A DNA stretch of 64,000 nt from Cyanodermella asteris. Its lineage: Eukaryota > Ascomycota > Lecanoromycetes > Ostropales > Stictidaceae. The stretch covers positions 1,288,276 through 1,352,275 of the forward strand of contig UYJD01000007.1 in the NCBI GenBank assembly GCA_900618795.1, given 5' to 3'. Positions 12,466 to 23,734 of the stretch are shown in pieces. Below the pieces are notes generated by a model. That model saw only the letters and a list, made by a program, of their open reading frames with translations. It did no database searches and was not told the DNA's origin. The translations under genes were made by a program, and so were the position numbers. How positions within the stretch are numbered: the stretch's first letter is position 1; the number at the start of each line of letters is the position of its first letter.

Positions 12466-14217
12466 GGTGGCGGGCACGAAAGGTCCGAAAGACCGTAAGT
12501 CCGCCTCTTCCTGGTTTGCCCCGAAAAGTCGGCGGATTGTTGAGTGTCGAAGTTGCTATGCAGTAGCGAGCGAAGATGTTGCGGGAGGATAGCTTGTCGG
12601 TGGCGGCGGAACGGTGAAGGAGGCACAGGGCGATGACTCGGGAGTCACTGGTGCTGGCCTACAGCTGCGGGCGCCAGCGACGCTCCATTGGGCGGTATCA
12701 ATGTCGTCGTGAAGTTGCTGTAAAGGTGGGACAAAGCTGGCAGTGTGCAATGGTTGCTGGCTGCGCAGCGGTAAACAAACAATGCGGCTCGCCAAGACCA
12801 CGGCGTAGAACCTCGCTATCGGCAAATAGTATGCCCGAGATCCACCGATCACTCAGTCGAGTCAGTATTCAATTCCTGGGAGCCTACTACGATTTTCGTT
12901 ACTCAGAGCGAGCAAAATGAGGTTGCTGCCTATGTCGTGTTTAGACTGGTACCATTCACGGTCCTCGGTGGATCTTTGTATCTACGTATACTAGTACCCG
13001 CCAGATGTACAGCGCGAGCTGAGGCGCCTGGACACCGATCTGTTTGAATATCCTATGAAGTCCGAAAGCGAAGTTCTAGACACACTGGTGTCAACACTGC
13101 AATCGGCATATCCTGTAATTGTCAGTCGGTACGCATCTAGATGGATTGCGCAGTAGTTCGGCACAGAGCCATGTCTGCCCGCCAGGTGCTGTGATATAGG
13201 AGCGAGGGCACCTTCACGGACATTACAAGTTTGCCATATTGGCAATAGAGGGGCGCCAGCTGAGATCGGGGCTCCTCGATGGTTTACAAATGTCCTTGGC
13301 AAGAGCAGCTCGTCCTGAACATGTGCCGAATCCGAAATAGCGCTGGCTGATCAGCTACTGCACCGCGGCTGTACCTAATGGACGCATCATTTGTGCGACT
13401 TCATTGTGTAATAGTGGCCGTGGCTGGGCCAACAAGCTTGCAGTTGTGCTTCTGTAGATTTGGTAGAACATTGCCGGACCCCGAAAACCAGGTCCGGCAG
13501 ACGGACAGATGCCGCCTCGTCGGACGAAGCGAGTCATCCAAGGTGCAAGCGAAGCCGCCACATTGTCACCACCACACGAGAGCCATGCCGGCGCAGGGTT
13601 CAGCTCCGTGCTTGAACGTGTTCGTAACGTGCCTCTGTAGGCCTGGTCCTGGCGGGGAGGCTTGCATTGGGAGACGGCCGCTCGTCTCGCCTACAGAAAT
13701 CTCGTTTCATGACCATCTATACAGGTGCGAGTTTGGGCATCAAGGCGACTGTAGTGGCGAGCTTGGACTGCCTCGTTGGGCAGCTCCATCCAGGCCGGGT
13801 GTTGTGCAAAGGAAGAAAGATGCGATGCGACGCGATGCGCGCAGCTGTTTGCAGTCATCAATGTCACATGTCAACATCGACTTTCGCTGACAAGCCGCTT
13901 GCTTGGACCTGCCCACAACTCCACGACGGAGATCAACACACGCCACTTGCACTGCGTCGCTTTGTCTCCGTGAAGCGTCCGGCCTGTTGACTTGCCGCTA
14001 CGCTGGTCATGCCGTGACGACAGCCTGATCGCGTCGAGGTGCTTGCAGATTTCCGAATAATGCGAAATCGTCACTTTCTGTAGCCTGTCTCGCCAAGCTT
14101 CTGCGCATCTCTTGCTCTCTGGCCTCTCTGGCCTTGCCACACAGCCACAGCAGGCCGTCCTGCTCTTTCAAGTCGCCTAGGTAGTCACCTGATATCGACT
14201 TGCCGCGAACGCCCGAC
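12466..14217. other. Intergenic, 1.75 kb, no gene seen
   Basis: Lies between the divergent starts of the kinesin and acyltransferase genes. Several frames of 60-170 codons overlap on both strands, but none has a recognisable motif or protein-like composition. Confidence 0.45.
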
Positions 14218-15259
14218 ATGGAGAGATGCGAGTCCCCCAACGAACCCCGACACGGTTTGAGGTAACTGCTGACGCAAACCGCTAGACACCCAATTTCGAG
14301 ACAGAGCATCCGGCATTTCACCTTTTCTGCCGGTTCCTCCACCCGACAATGCCACCTACATGCTGGTCCGCATCTTGCTGTTCAGCATCCGCCTGCCGTT
14401 CTTGATCAGCATCAGCATCAGCTATTTTCTCTTCCTGCAGTGGCTTCCGCTCGGAGCTCTCGCCCGCAAGGCCATACTATGGCTACTCCTCGGTGTTCCC
14501 GGCATATGGTGGGTGGATCTGCAGATTGATGGAGTACGGCGAGGTTCACTCGGTCAGAACCTGCGTCGACTGCCGCAAGGTGGAACGCTGATAGCGGCCA
14601 CTTCGACCTCGCCGCTTGACGCCCTGTACCTGGGCGCCGTCTTCGATGGCGTTTTCACCATCAGCTACCCTGCAACACGAGCGGTCCGGCAGACGACGCT
14701 CCTTGGGGCCATCGTGCATGCGTTTGCGGCACCGAGCTTGCAGCCGCCTCCGGATGCACAGCTGCAGACCCTGGGACAGCTCGTAGAGAAGTATCCACTG
14801 CGACCCATTGTCGTCTTCCCCGAATGTACAACTACGAATGGCCGAGGGGTTCTCAAACTTGCACCATCGCTCCTGTCGGCCCCAGCCGGCATCAAGGTCT
14901 TCCCAGTCTCTCTCAAATACAGTGCCGCCGACATCACCACTCCGATTCCAAACTCGTACGCCAAGTTCTTTTGGGATCTTCTCAGCTCCCCCACGCACTC
15001 CTTGCGGGTCAGGATTGGAGAGGCGGTGCGGGCCCGCGGCGAACAGGCCAGCGGCGACAAGCAGGCAGGATACAGCGAGCTCGACGAGGCAGCACCTTTG
15101 CGTACACGGTCCTCGTCGGTGGACGAATTGGCAGCTGACGAAAGAAAACTCCTCGACGTCGTAGGTGAGCATCTAGCACGCTTGGGGCGGGCTAAATATC
15201 TTGGACTTGGAGCCGCAGACAAGGTAGAATTTGTCAGACTCTGGTCGCGCCGACGCTGA
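14218..15259 (+). CDS. PlsC-like lysophosphatidic acid acyltransferase (Vps66-like)
   Basis: Predicted membrane glycerolipid acyltransferase. The main exon 14305-15259 encodes SGISPFLPVP, a hydrophobic N-terminal helix pair (about residues 35-75), LQIDGVRRGSL, the TSTSPLDALYLG block and FPECTTTNGRGVL near residue 186, which corresponds to the FPEGTRS-type motif. A short first exon (14218-14261, MERCESPNE) is joined by a 43-nt intron (GTAACT, CTGAC, ACAG), giving 332 residues. This restores the conserved GISPFLPVP segment that a start at the ATG at 14360 would lose. The usual HX4D histidine reads serine here (SXXXXD). The Ser/Arg-rich segment near residue 270 is disordered. The family is clear; the exact substrate is not. 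Confidence 0.82.
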
Positions 15260-15980
15260 AAGAGGGCTAAGCTAGAGCCATATTCGGTCACAGGCTCCAG
15301 ACCTGATGACACCAAAGCCGAGATGAAAGGCGAGCGAGGTGGTGAGGCAGTAGACGTGTTTCAGAGAAGAGAAGCCACGGCAGCGCCTGGCAGTGGAAGC
15401 TGGTGGAAGCCAAGCAGGGCGAGCAATGCTGGAATGAGATGCGCTGACAAAAGGATTGGACAGTCCCGGATGTGTATGTGAGCAGCAAGCAAATTCAGGA
15501 GAGCACTGACACACGGTGCACATCAAGGTAGACCAGGGTGATGAAATACAGACGGACGCATACGTGTGATGAGAAGCAGAAAGCGGAGTGATCATGCTTC
15601 TGGACGCTTTGGAGCAGAAGCCGCAGCGCAGTGTGATACAAAGTCGATGAGCGCCGACGCACAAAGAGGCTCAGCGCCGAGTTGACCTGACCAGGGTTTT
15701 GCCGGCTGGCAGAGGCAGCCAGCCGCGGCGGGCCGTAAGCAGTGGCAGGGCAGCCATAATCAGCATTCGGCCGTGCACACGATCATAGGCAGATACCTCT
15801 AGCTACCATCCCTGCCATCGACCCTCGGAGGAATCCACACCTGGTCAGCCGTACACGGCTGGCCCTGTCAACCGTCGTAAAGGCATCGGCCCAGCATAAC
15901 CTTGGTTGGCCGTTGCCATTCCAATCGTGTCTCAGTTCTCTACTGTACACGCATGCCTTCGTTGGACATCGAGCATGCCC

Positions 15981-16038
15981 GCTCGTCGTCGTCGTCGCCG
16001 TCTTCCTCCACCACCACCTCCTCCTCCTCCTCTTCGTC
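15981..16038 (+). repeat. Imperfect trinucleotide tract (TCG/TCC/CAC)
   Basis: Runs of TCG, then CCACCAC and CTCCTCCTCC make a nearly pure pyrimidine plus-strand tract in the leader or promoter of the velvet gene. Confidence 0.8.
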
Positions 16039-16354
16039 CGGCCCTTCCCGCCCCGCCCACTTCCTGCGCCTGCTCTGCCTCCCTCATTGGTGCTATACAA
16101 CCCCGTTCATGATACCCGATCGCCGCAACGCCGCCGCACCCACCGCACACCCCTGCCCTCTTCACGCTCAACGCTGACTGCTTCCATCACCGTTTCACCT
16201 CACTCTCTGACCTGCACCCCGGCCCTGACTGAGAGCCGGCCTAGTACTGCACCATCCGCTCGTCGCCCATCCGTGACTGCTGTCTTTCACGCAGCGCCTG
16301 TTCCTGTTCCGGCCTTGCCATACTATGCTCGCGACGCCTCGTCCAACCTGATGA

Positions 16355-16360
16355 TATATA
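16355..16360 (+). promoter_or_regulatory. TATATA element upstream of velvet gene
   Basis: TATATA within GATGATATATAATCG. Its position suits a core promoter only if the transcript starts within about 80 bp of the ATG; this is inference. Confidence 0.3.
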
Positions 16361-16471
16361 ATCGCCTTCGCTCGCCTACCTCTGCCCCCGGTCCAGCCCA
16401 AGACTTTTCTGCAATATCGATGCAGAGCAGCTTCGCCCCATCGAGTCAGTGAGCGCGCCAATCAAGTCACC

Positions 16472-17899
16472 ATGAGTGGTCCTACCCGCAGCAGGGATGC
16501 TTCGTCTTCATCCTGGCCCACCCACGATACCGGATCGCATGCCCACATGCACGCTGCCGGACCTCCCACATCCAGTTCACACACAAATGGCAAAACCGGT
16601 TCTCATCCCTCTCGCCTTAGCCAGGCCGATGATGCTTCGCTGCAGTCTTGGTCCGCGCCGCACATCGTTACGCCCAACAATGCCGCACTCTACCGTGCTC
16701 AGCTCTCCGGAGACGCTCATCAGGCATCGCCCATGAGAGCCGAGCCTGGTGGCACCACACCAGAGTACCATCTAGCCACAAAGCCTGCAGGATCTGCTGC
16801 AAGGACAAGGATCTTTGACCCTGCACGAGACCTTAATCCGACGCAGCCGCTGGATATGGGCAACCAGTCACCCTCGCCTTGCTTGTCCAGCTCAAATTCC
16901 GACAACAGTCGCGGAAGCCTTCCTCACAATGACCAAGGCCAACCTTTACGGCGTCTGGCATCACATCTGTCGGGCTCGTCCACCGTGCCCTCGTCTTCAC
17001 ACCCACATGAGCAGGCCTCCCATTGGTAAGTTGGGCCTTTGGTGCTACGCAACGATGGCACGGACGTTTCCCGAGTGAGCAGCAGCTGACCTTGTTGTAG
17101 TCAGACCAGATTTCAGCTTGATTTAGTAGAGCATCCCGTTTGTGCGCGAGCATCTACATACGGCGACCGCGATCGTCGCCTCATCAGCCCGCCGCCCATC
17201 CTCCGGCTCTCGCTCCGCAACTACGATCCCAACGATCCTGATGACTTCCGTCAGCTCACGTGGGCCTACAACATCGTCCATTGCACACTCTGGCGAACTC
17301 CTCACGTCGATTCCCCACCGAGCGAATGGACGGAGGTGACCGAATTCATGGGCCGGGACGGCAAGCCCCAATTGGGATTGATGGGTACTCTTGTAGCAAA
17401 TCCCTTCGTTGTCGACGCGCCTGCTCCTGACTGCGATCACAAGCCCATCGAGGCCCCCGACTGTTACTACGTTTTCTCGGACCTGAGCTGTAGGATGACT
17501 GGTTCTTATCGCCTCCGCTTTGGTCTTACCAAGATTGGCGACGATTTTTATAAACAGGTCGGTGCACGGAGCCCTACGATTGCATACACTTGGAGCGACC
17601 CTTTCGAGGTCTACAGCGCCAAAGACTTTCCTGGAATGAGGCCTAGCTCCCAGCTGCTCCGCTATTTGAAGCTCAAAGGAGCATATGTCACAATCAAGAA
17701 AGAGAAAGAGAAAGAGGGCCCATCGAGTGCTTCCGCCAAGAAGAGGCCACGCGCCCCGACAGCCCTTGGAACGAATGGCACTTTGGACCAAAGCACGGAT
17801 GCCAAAAGGTCGAAAGCTTTGACAGAGGCACCCTGCCCAGATGGACACCAGGGCCTGGCAAATACAGACGACCCGGACCAACCCGGGCCTGACGACTGA
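16472..17899 (+). CDS. velC: Velvet-domain developmental regulator (VelC-like)
   Basis: Nuclear regulator of development and secondary metabolism, with the NF-kB-like velvet fold. Exons 16472-17025 and 17101-17899 join across a 75-nt intron (GTAAGT...GCTGAC...TTGTAG) to give 450 residues. The first 184 residues are Ser/Pro/His-rich and disordered. The velvet domain begins just after the splice (TRFQLDLVEHPVCARA, GDRDRRLISPPPILRL) and continues with NIVHCTLW, LMGTLVANPF, FSDLSCRMTGSYRLRF and VYSAKDFPGM. The tail is Lys-rich (KKEKEKE, AKKRPR), a likely nuclear signal. The single uninterrupted domain argues against VelB. The IVHCTLW and LMGTLV blocks favour VelC over VosA, but I am less sure of the subfamily than of the family. 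Confidence 0.9.
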
Positions 17900-18327
17900 G
17901 CAACTGTCTCTAGTCGATGGATATCAAATCTCATGACATGGCCTCGCACCGGTATCCTACTTAAGCTGAATGCCATGGCACCTTCACGGAGTGGCCGCCC
18001 TAAGTAGGCACCGACAGAACTCATTCACCACCTGCACAGTGCATCGCGATCTATTGGGTGGAACTCTCACAGCTGGTTTTCAAATCGCGGCGTGTTCGAT
18101 ACTTGCGTGCAAGCACGTTCATGCCTCAGGCACACGAAGCGATGATCGACGCAGCCAAGGGAAGGACGAAACCCAAGTTCGACCAATTAGCTTGTACGGA
18201 GGAGTTTCGGAGGCAATCTATGTTGTAACTGGCCATTGATTTGGGGCCGCGCTCGTCGTCGTCAAAGCAGACAAGGTGCGATGGCGCCCAAAAGCGTGCA
18301 GTCGGGAAGAAAATGAAATACATCATG

Positions 18328-18354
18328 TTCTTTTATTAAAATGCAATAAAAGAA
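18328..18354. terminator. Inverted repeat carrying AATAAA on both strands
   Basis: TTCTTTTATT and AATAAAAGAA form a perfect 10-bp inverted repeat around a 7-nt loop. Each arm gives an AATAAA polyadenylation signal on one strand. It lies about 430 bp after the velvet stop codon. Confidence 0.5.
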
Positions 18355-18473
18355 TCTTGCCATGAACTCGCCGTCGACCAGCTACGGGCAATGCGATGTC
18401 GCTCATAATCTGTACGACGACTAAGAATCCGTAAATGCCTACTATGAACTTGCAATTCTTTCAAGATCTTCGT

Positions 18474-18524
18474 GAAATCCCGCCGGCCCACGACTCCACG
18501 AGTGAGCGCTCATCGCGGGATTTC
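18474..18524. repeat. Perfect 10-bp inverted repeat, 31-nt spacer
   Basis: GAAATCCCGC at 18474-18483 and GCGGGATTTC at 18515-18524. It sits about 100 bp before the ATG of the gene at 18626 and could be a paired binding site. Confidence 0.6.
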
Positions 18525-18625
18525 GCTGGCAAACCTGATCCTCGCGTTCTCCGTCAGCACCGCTGAATCGGGTTACAGAGAAAGATAACCATCAACTACC
18601 GCCACCTCTCATTGCCTCCAAAAGA

Positions 18626-19860
18626 ATGAACCACGTCATCCCACGCCTTCAGGTGTTTGAGATTGACGACCAGCCCTGGTGCGTTTCTCCATCTCTGCGA
18701 TACTGATTGGCCTTGGCCCCAAAAGGTCACACAGCTCATCTCGTTGTCCTTCCAGGTTCCCAGCCTTCCTTCGTGCACGCGTTCAAACCGTCTTGACAGG
18801 CCTCTGGACAGCATGGCTACCACCGTTGCAAAGACAATCGCCGGCGACCCAGGTGGCGCGGATTCTCCTCCATGTTTTCGATGAGCAAATTCGCGAATAT
18901 ACCGTGGTCGATTTTTGCTCTGGCGCCGGCGGACCGACCCCCGCGATCGAGAGAGCGTTGAACCAACAGCTGACACGAACGGCTCACAATCGCCAGGCAG
19001 TCGACGAGAATGCTACTGCCGCTGGATCGGGGCCTTCTTCAGCCGCCACGGCGGGGACGACGTCGATGCCACCGAGGGATGCAAGTTCGAGACACGGCGG
19101 CGCCACTGCGTCTGGGGATGCCCGCACGGTGGGCTTTGTCTTGACGGACATCTTCCCCCATCCCGCGTCCTGGGCCTCGCTTTCCCGCTCGCGACCAAAC
19201 TTGCATTACGTTCCGGTGTCGGTGGACGCGACCGGTGCGCCGCCAGGACACGAACTCATCTACCTTGCCACCAATGCCACAATCTCTTCCCCGACCTCCG
19301 TGGATCAATTCCCGTCCGACCCGAAGAAGAGAGCCACGACCCGTAAAGTTCTCCGAACGTTTCATCTTTCCTTTCACCATTTCCCCGATTCGCTGGCGAC
19401 GGACATTATGCGAAATACGTTCGAGACTGCAGACGCGATTGTGATCACGGAGTTGATTGAACGGACGCTCTCGAGTCTGGTCATGGAGGCCCTCATGCTC
19501 GTGCCGGTAAGCGTTCTAACTCCACTATGGGCTTGGAATACATGCAACGAAGCGGCAGAGGACAGCAAGAGATACGGCGGTGGTAGAAGTGGATGGGCCA
19601 ATGGTTTCTTCGGTATGCTGGGCCGGATCGATTGGACTTTGCTAGTGTTCACATACTTGATTCCGATTGTGCCGGCAGTGGTAGTGTTTGATGGCTGGAT
19701 GAGCAGCTTGAGAGCAAGGACTCCGGAAGAGATTGGAGCCTTGGTGGCCAGGGCCAAGAAGGAAAGTGGTTTGGGCGAAGACTGGCTGTTTGAGTCTGGA
19801 AGGATCTGCCATACTTGGCCACTGGGTTTTACGACGTACGTGGTAGGGAGGAAGAATTAA
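18626..19860 (+). CDS. Conserved fungal protein with methyltransferase-like motif and C-terminal membrane segments
   Basis: Function unknown. Exon 1 (18626-18678, MNHVIPRLQVFEIDDQPW) joins exon 2 (18756-19860) over a 77-nt intron, giving 385 residues. The splice restores DDQP-WFPAFLRARVQ, which I recognise from uncharacterised fungal homologues. Residues 66-76 read YTVVDFCSGAGGP, like motif I of class I SAM-dependent methyltransferases. Later blocks (LTDIFPH, TFHLSFHHFPD, DAIVITELIERTL) keep a Rossmann-like order. A hydrophobic pair near residues 265-280 and 310-335 suggests membrane association, and the end reads WPLGFTTYVVGR. A catalytic role is inference; no target can be named. Confidence 0.8.
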
Positions 19861-20051
19861 ACTCAGGCTGTAGCATCGGGGACTTCAATTCCGATGAGGC
19901 GCACCCAGCTCTCTGAGAATGGCCCAGATCCTGTCGAGGTCACTTTCAGCACGTCAAGACAATGCATTGGACGTTGTTCGTTCGAGCGGAATGGCCTGAG
20001 GCCAGCAAGGCATACGACTTTCAACCGGTCATGACATGCGCTGCGCTGCGA

Positions 20052-21058
20052 TCACAGCTGTTCTCCCATCCACGTCCACACCGCTTGAATGCCCTCATCG
20101 CCACCAATGCTGCTCCCTTGCACCGTAACAAGAACTCCCGAGTCCTCCATCTGCTCAAACCCAAAGGCCCCCTCCCCGCCTTGACCCAGCCATCTGTCAT
20201 CCGCTGAATCCATGTCGCCCTCCTTGGCACCCGCATCCATCAACCCTTTACTCCTGCTGACTCTCACTCTGCTGATCTCATCCTCCAGGACCCTTCTCGC
20301 CATCTCCGGCGGTAGCGCCGTAAACAAGTCCAGCTTGTTCACAAGCACCATAACGGGAAACTCCTTCAAGGTTTTGGAAGAGGCTCCCAGTTCGGTCTGC
20401 AGGCTGAGCAGCACGTCGTGCAGATAGTCGGCTGCGTCACGCAGACTGGGTGACTCGGCGCCGAGGGAGGTCGCATCGAGGACGAAAATCAGGCCGCGGA
20501 CGTTCGTCCCCGAGGAAGATTTGGTGGTACCAGAGCGGAGTAGGTGGAGGGCATGATGCCGCAGCTTGCCGTGTCCCGGCGTGTCGGTAAGGAGAAACTT
20601 CTTGTGGGTTTGAGTCGAAGGGTCGTTGGCGGAGCGGTAGCGGTTGGAGGCGATCGAGTAGGTCACGGGCACGGAGGCTTCCACTGTAAGGGCCGCTTGG
20701 GAGGTGACGGTTTGTGCTGCTTTAGCTGGAATGCGCTCAATCTACGCATGCTGTGTCAGCGACACCAAATCTTTCTCGTTTCGATCGCCTTTTCGAGTCC
20801 AATGGGGTGAGATAAACCCCAACGGGACTCGTCGTGATATGGGATCCTTTCGAAACTTACCAGTGTCTGCAAGGTCGTCTTGCCCGCACCCGAAGGTCCA
20901 ACAAGCAGGAATGTTGGCAATGTGCTGCTTGTACCGGACCTGTATATGAAAAGGTGCAGTAGTAAAGGAACAGATATCGCGAGCAGGATGGAAAGTCCCA
21001 GTACCAATGGTGTCGGAGCCAACCACCAAGTAGTGCTACCGCCGGCCTGAAAGGACAT
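20052..21058 (-). CDS. SRP102: Signal recognition particle receptor subunit beta
   Basis: ER membrane GTPase that anchors the SRP receptor at the translocon. Exons 21058-20861 and 20741-20052 join over a 119-nt intron (GTAAGT...GCGTAG), giving 295 residues. One TM segment lies near residues 17-38. The P-loop GPSGAGKT is at 54-61, right before the splice. Switch II DTPGH is at 119-123 and the guanine-specificity motif NKLD at 201-204. The length suits fungal SRbeta. The C-terminus holds a low-complexity insert (GDMDSADDRW) before the final helix WTWMGEQL. Confidence 0.93.
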
Positions 21059-21849
21059 TTTGGAGCTTGTCAGGCTGTGAATGATGGTTGTATCAGGCAT
21101 GGTGCCAACACATTGAAAAGCGCGCACAAGAAAGAGTCTCCGATCTTGACTTGTCTTCCGTTGGCTGCAAAGTGGGTAAATTTTCAAACGATAGCCCGTG
21201 ATGCACTTGGTGGCCTGTCGAAAGTGTTCTTCCGGGCAAGTTCTCCGCGGGTGCTGACTTCGCTGTCGCTGCCGTGGCACAGATCGACGCGGAAAAACCT
21301 TCCTTCGAGGTGATCCGGGAGCTCGCCAAGAAACACGAACACTTACGGACGACTGAAAGAAGACCTTGTGAAAGTCCTTTCGGGACGGCCGTGCAAGTGA
21401 CAGGGCGTCAATAGACACAGCCACCGATCGATCAATGTCTGAAACGCCAGGGCAGCTTCCGTCAGCTCTAGCTTGAACGAGGCTGAGAAGCTCCGTGCGT
21501 CTTGGGCGTGAACAGTCGGCTCGTGAGCGCTAACCACATTCGATGCCCGCCTTGACCAGTGATCAACTGGATTCATCTACATCTGAGGCAGGGCCAATGT
21601 TTTGTCGTGGCTCAGCCCCTTAAAGCATCGAAGTTGTAGTTGTGGTGCTTGTTCTGAAGCGGCTACTGTTCACGAATATGACGCAAAGTCATGCCACAGT
21701 GTGTAGGTGTGCGCAACGATTGTTTCATACCAGATGACTGCTGTTCGAACATGTGTATATATTGCAATCTCCTTGCAGAAGCCGTCAATGTCATGCGTGT
21801 ACAGGAGCTTCTCACGTCGTCAAAATAATAGCACCTTGCATTCGGCATC
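21059..21849. other. Intergenic, divergent promoters
   Basis: About 790 bp between the starts of the SRP receptor beta and carboxypeptidase genes. No gene or clear element seen. Confidence 0.4.
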
Positions 21850-23581
21850 ATGTTTCCCATACATGTTTTCATTATACTGCGGACCTTGACTTTGGTCCTT
21901 GCCTTTAAGAATGCCGGTGAATCAATCGGCCCCCGAGCGTCTGAGAACGAAACACAAGTCGCGGGCTTCACCCACGGCCAAGGCTTTGGAAATGCGACGG
22001 TCCGATACCGAGAGGTTCCTTCGCACGTCTGCGAGCTTGACACCATCGTCAAGAGCTACGCCGGCTACGTCGACATATTGGAACGTGAACACATTTTCTT
22101 CTGGTTTTTTTGAGGCCCGGACATCAGATCCACAGAACTCCCCGTTGACAGCCTGGATAAGCGGTGGCCCCGGCGACTCGTCCATGGTAGAGCTGTTCAC
22201 CGAGCATGGACCTTGCCGGATCGGTCCCGACAACAGAACAGTCCACCCCAACCCGTTCGCGTGGAACAACTACAGCAACATGCTCTACATCGACCAGCCG
22301 GTGCAGGTCGGCTTCTCTTACACCGATCTGGTTCGTGCCGCGTTTTTTGACGACGATGGTAGTGATGATGCGGAAATGCGCGAGCTGAAAGACGGCGAAG
22401 CGTGCCCTGACGATGTCGACAGATGTGGAGAGTTCTCCAGGCCGGATACTTCGACCACGGCGAATAGTACGGCTGCAGCGGCGCCAAACTTCTGGCTCAC
22501 TTTGCAGGCTTTCATGTCGACGTTCCCGGAATACACGAACAACGGATTTCACTTTGGCAGCGAAAGCTACGGCGGGCATTATGTTCCCATCTTCAGCAAG
22601 TACATCGAAGACCAGAGCGACAAGAGCATCCCCGGGGCGCAGCACATAGATCTGACGTCCGTACTCATCGGCAACGGCTGGTTCTCACCGCAGCTGCAGT
22701 ACGCGTCGTACCTGAGTTTTGACCCCAACAACACATACGACGTGCAGGGCTTAGACGAGTCTGCGCGGACACAAGTCCACGACGCGTTTTACGGCGAGAA
22801 TCAGTGTCTCGCACAGCTAATGGACTGTGAAGCCACGGAATCGGATAGCGTGTGTAGCAGAGCCGACGACTTTTGCCTTGACAAGGTCCAAAAAGTCTAC
22901 GTCACCGAGACGGGCCGCGACAACAACGATGTGAGAGAACTAGTAGCAGACTCGCCATTTCCAAACGGGTTCTATGCCAAATACCTGCAGCAGCCTGACG
23001 TCCGTGAGGCGATCGGGGCCACACAGACACACATCGAGCTGAACCCGGTGGTTGGCGACGCCTTCGCGCTGACCGGCAACGACGCGCGAGAGCTCGGGAT
23101 CCTGCAGATCATCGGGCAGCTGCAGGACCGGGGCGTGCGAGTCGTCTTGTATGCCGGCGACGCTGACTACGAGTGCAACTGGCTCGGCGTCGAGGCCGTC
23201 GCCGATGCCGTCGGTGCCCCGGGCTATGCCGATGCCGGGTACGAAGATGTGCTCACGCCCGACGGCGCCACGCACGGGCAGGTCAGGCAGAGCGGAACTT
23301 TTGGCTTCGTCAGGGTCTACGAGGCGGGCCACGCCGTGGGTGCGTTCCAGCCGTTCCTGCTGCAGACAATCTTTGGTCGAACTGTGGCGGGAACGGATCT
23401 TGCTACCGGCAAGGTGAGAGTAGAAGCGTCGTACAAGAGCCAAGGTCCACAGAAAAGTAACTACCGCGAGGGCAATGCAACTGTGCAGGACCACGTTTGG
23501 CCAGAGACTTCGACCTATAATGAGACTTCGAACACGCCGACTATGGGGAATTACCAGCCGGTTTGGAACGATGCAAGCTGA
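21850..23581 (+). CDS. Secreted serine carboxypeptidase (S10), frameshifted at a poly-T run
   Basis: Predicted secreted or vacuolar peptidase that removes C-terminal residues. It starts with a signal-like MFPIHVFIILRTLTLVLA. After codon 87 the frame runs into TGA at 22111-22113. One T fewer in the seven-T run 22105-22111 would continue straight into FEARTSDPQNSPLTAWISGGPG. From there the frame is intact to the stop, about 577 residues in all. The catalytic serine lies in GSESYGGHYVP (codon 22565), the aspartate in YAGDADYECNW and the histidine in EAGHAVGAFQP. The usual NGGPGCSS reads SGGPGDSS, so its cysteine is lost. Several N-glycosylation sites occur (NETQ, NATV, NRTV, NYSN). An assembly error in the homopolymer is the simplest cause; a young pseudogene is the alternative. 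Confidence 0.85.
22105..22111 (+). other. Seven-T homopolymer at the frameshift site
   Basis: The upstream frame reads TGG TTT TTT TGA. The downstream coding frame requires TGG TTT TTT GAG, so the run is one base too long for the carboxypeptidase frame. Confidence 0.85.
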
Positions 23582-23734
23582 GAGGGTGTCATTGCTGGTC
23601 GGATCCGTCCCCTTGCAAGATGGTGCAGAATAGAAGTTTTCCATAAAATATAGATTTGTGCATTCACGTTCGTCGCTCATGTTGATAGTTGAGATTCAGT
23701 GCTAAAGCCTCGAAGTACTGAGCTAAATTCATTA

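Larger units (their letters stand above)
15260..16471. promoter_or_regulatory. Long upstream region of the velvet gene
   Basis: About 1.2 kb with no convincing gene. It holds a trinucleotide pyrimidine-rich tract (15981-16038) and, from about 16100 on, C/T-rich sequence typical of fungal 5' leaders. A TATATA element lies at 16355-16360, 112 bp before the velvet ATG. Long, pyrimidine-rich upstream regions are common for developmental regulators in fungi. Confidence 0.5.
17900..18625. other. Intergenic with two perfect inverted repeats
   Basis: No gene. It holds an A/T-rich inverted repeat near 18340, likely the velvet 3' end, and a GC-rich inverted repeat near 18500, just upstream of the next gene. 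Confidence 0.5.

Noticed and set aside
13378-13890. 170-codon plus-strand frame upstream of the acyltransferase gene
   Set aside because: Overlaps other open frames on both strands, is Cys/Arg/His-rich without motif and has no sign of splicing or homology.
14360-15259. Start of the PlsC-like gene at the ATG at 14360
   Set aside because: The frame upstream encodes SGISPFLPVP, conserved in homologues, so translation should begin earlier.
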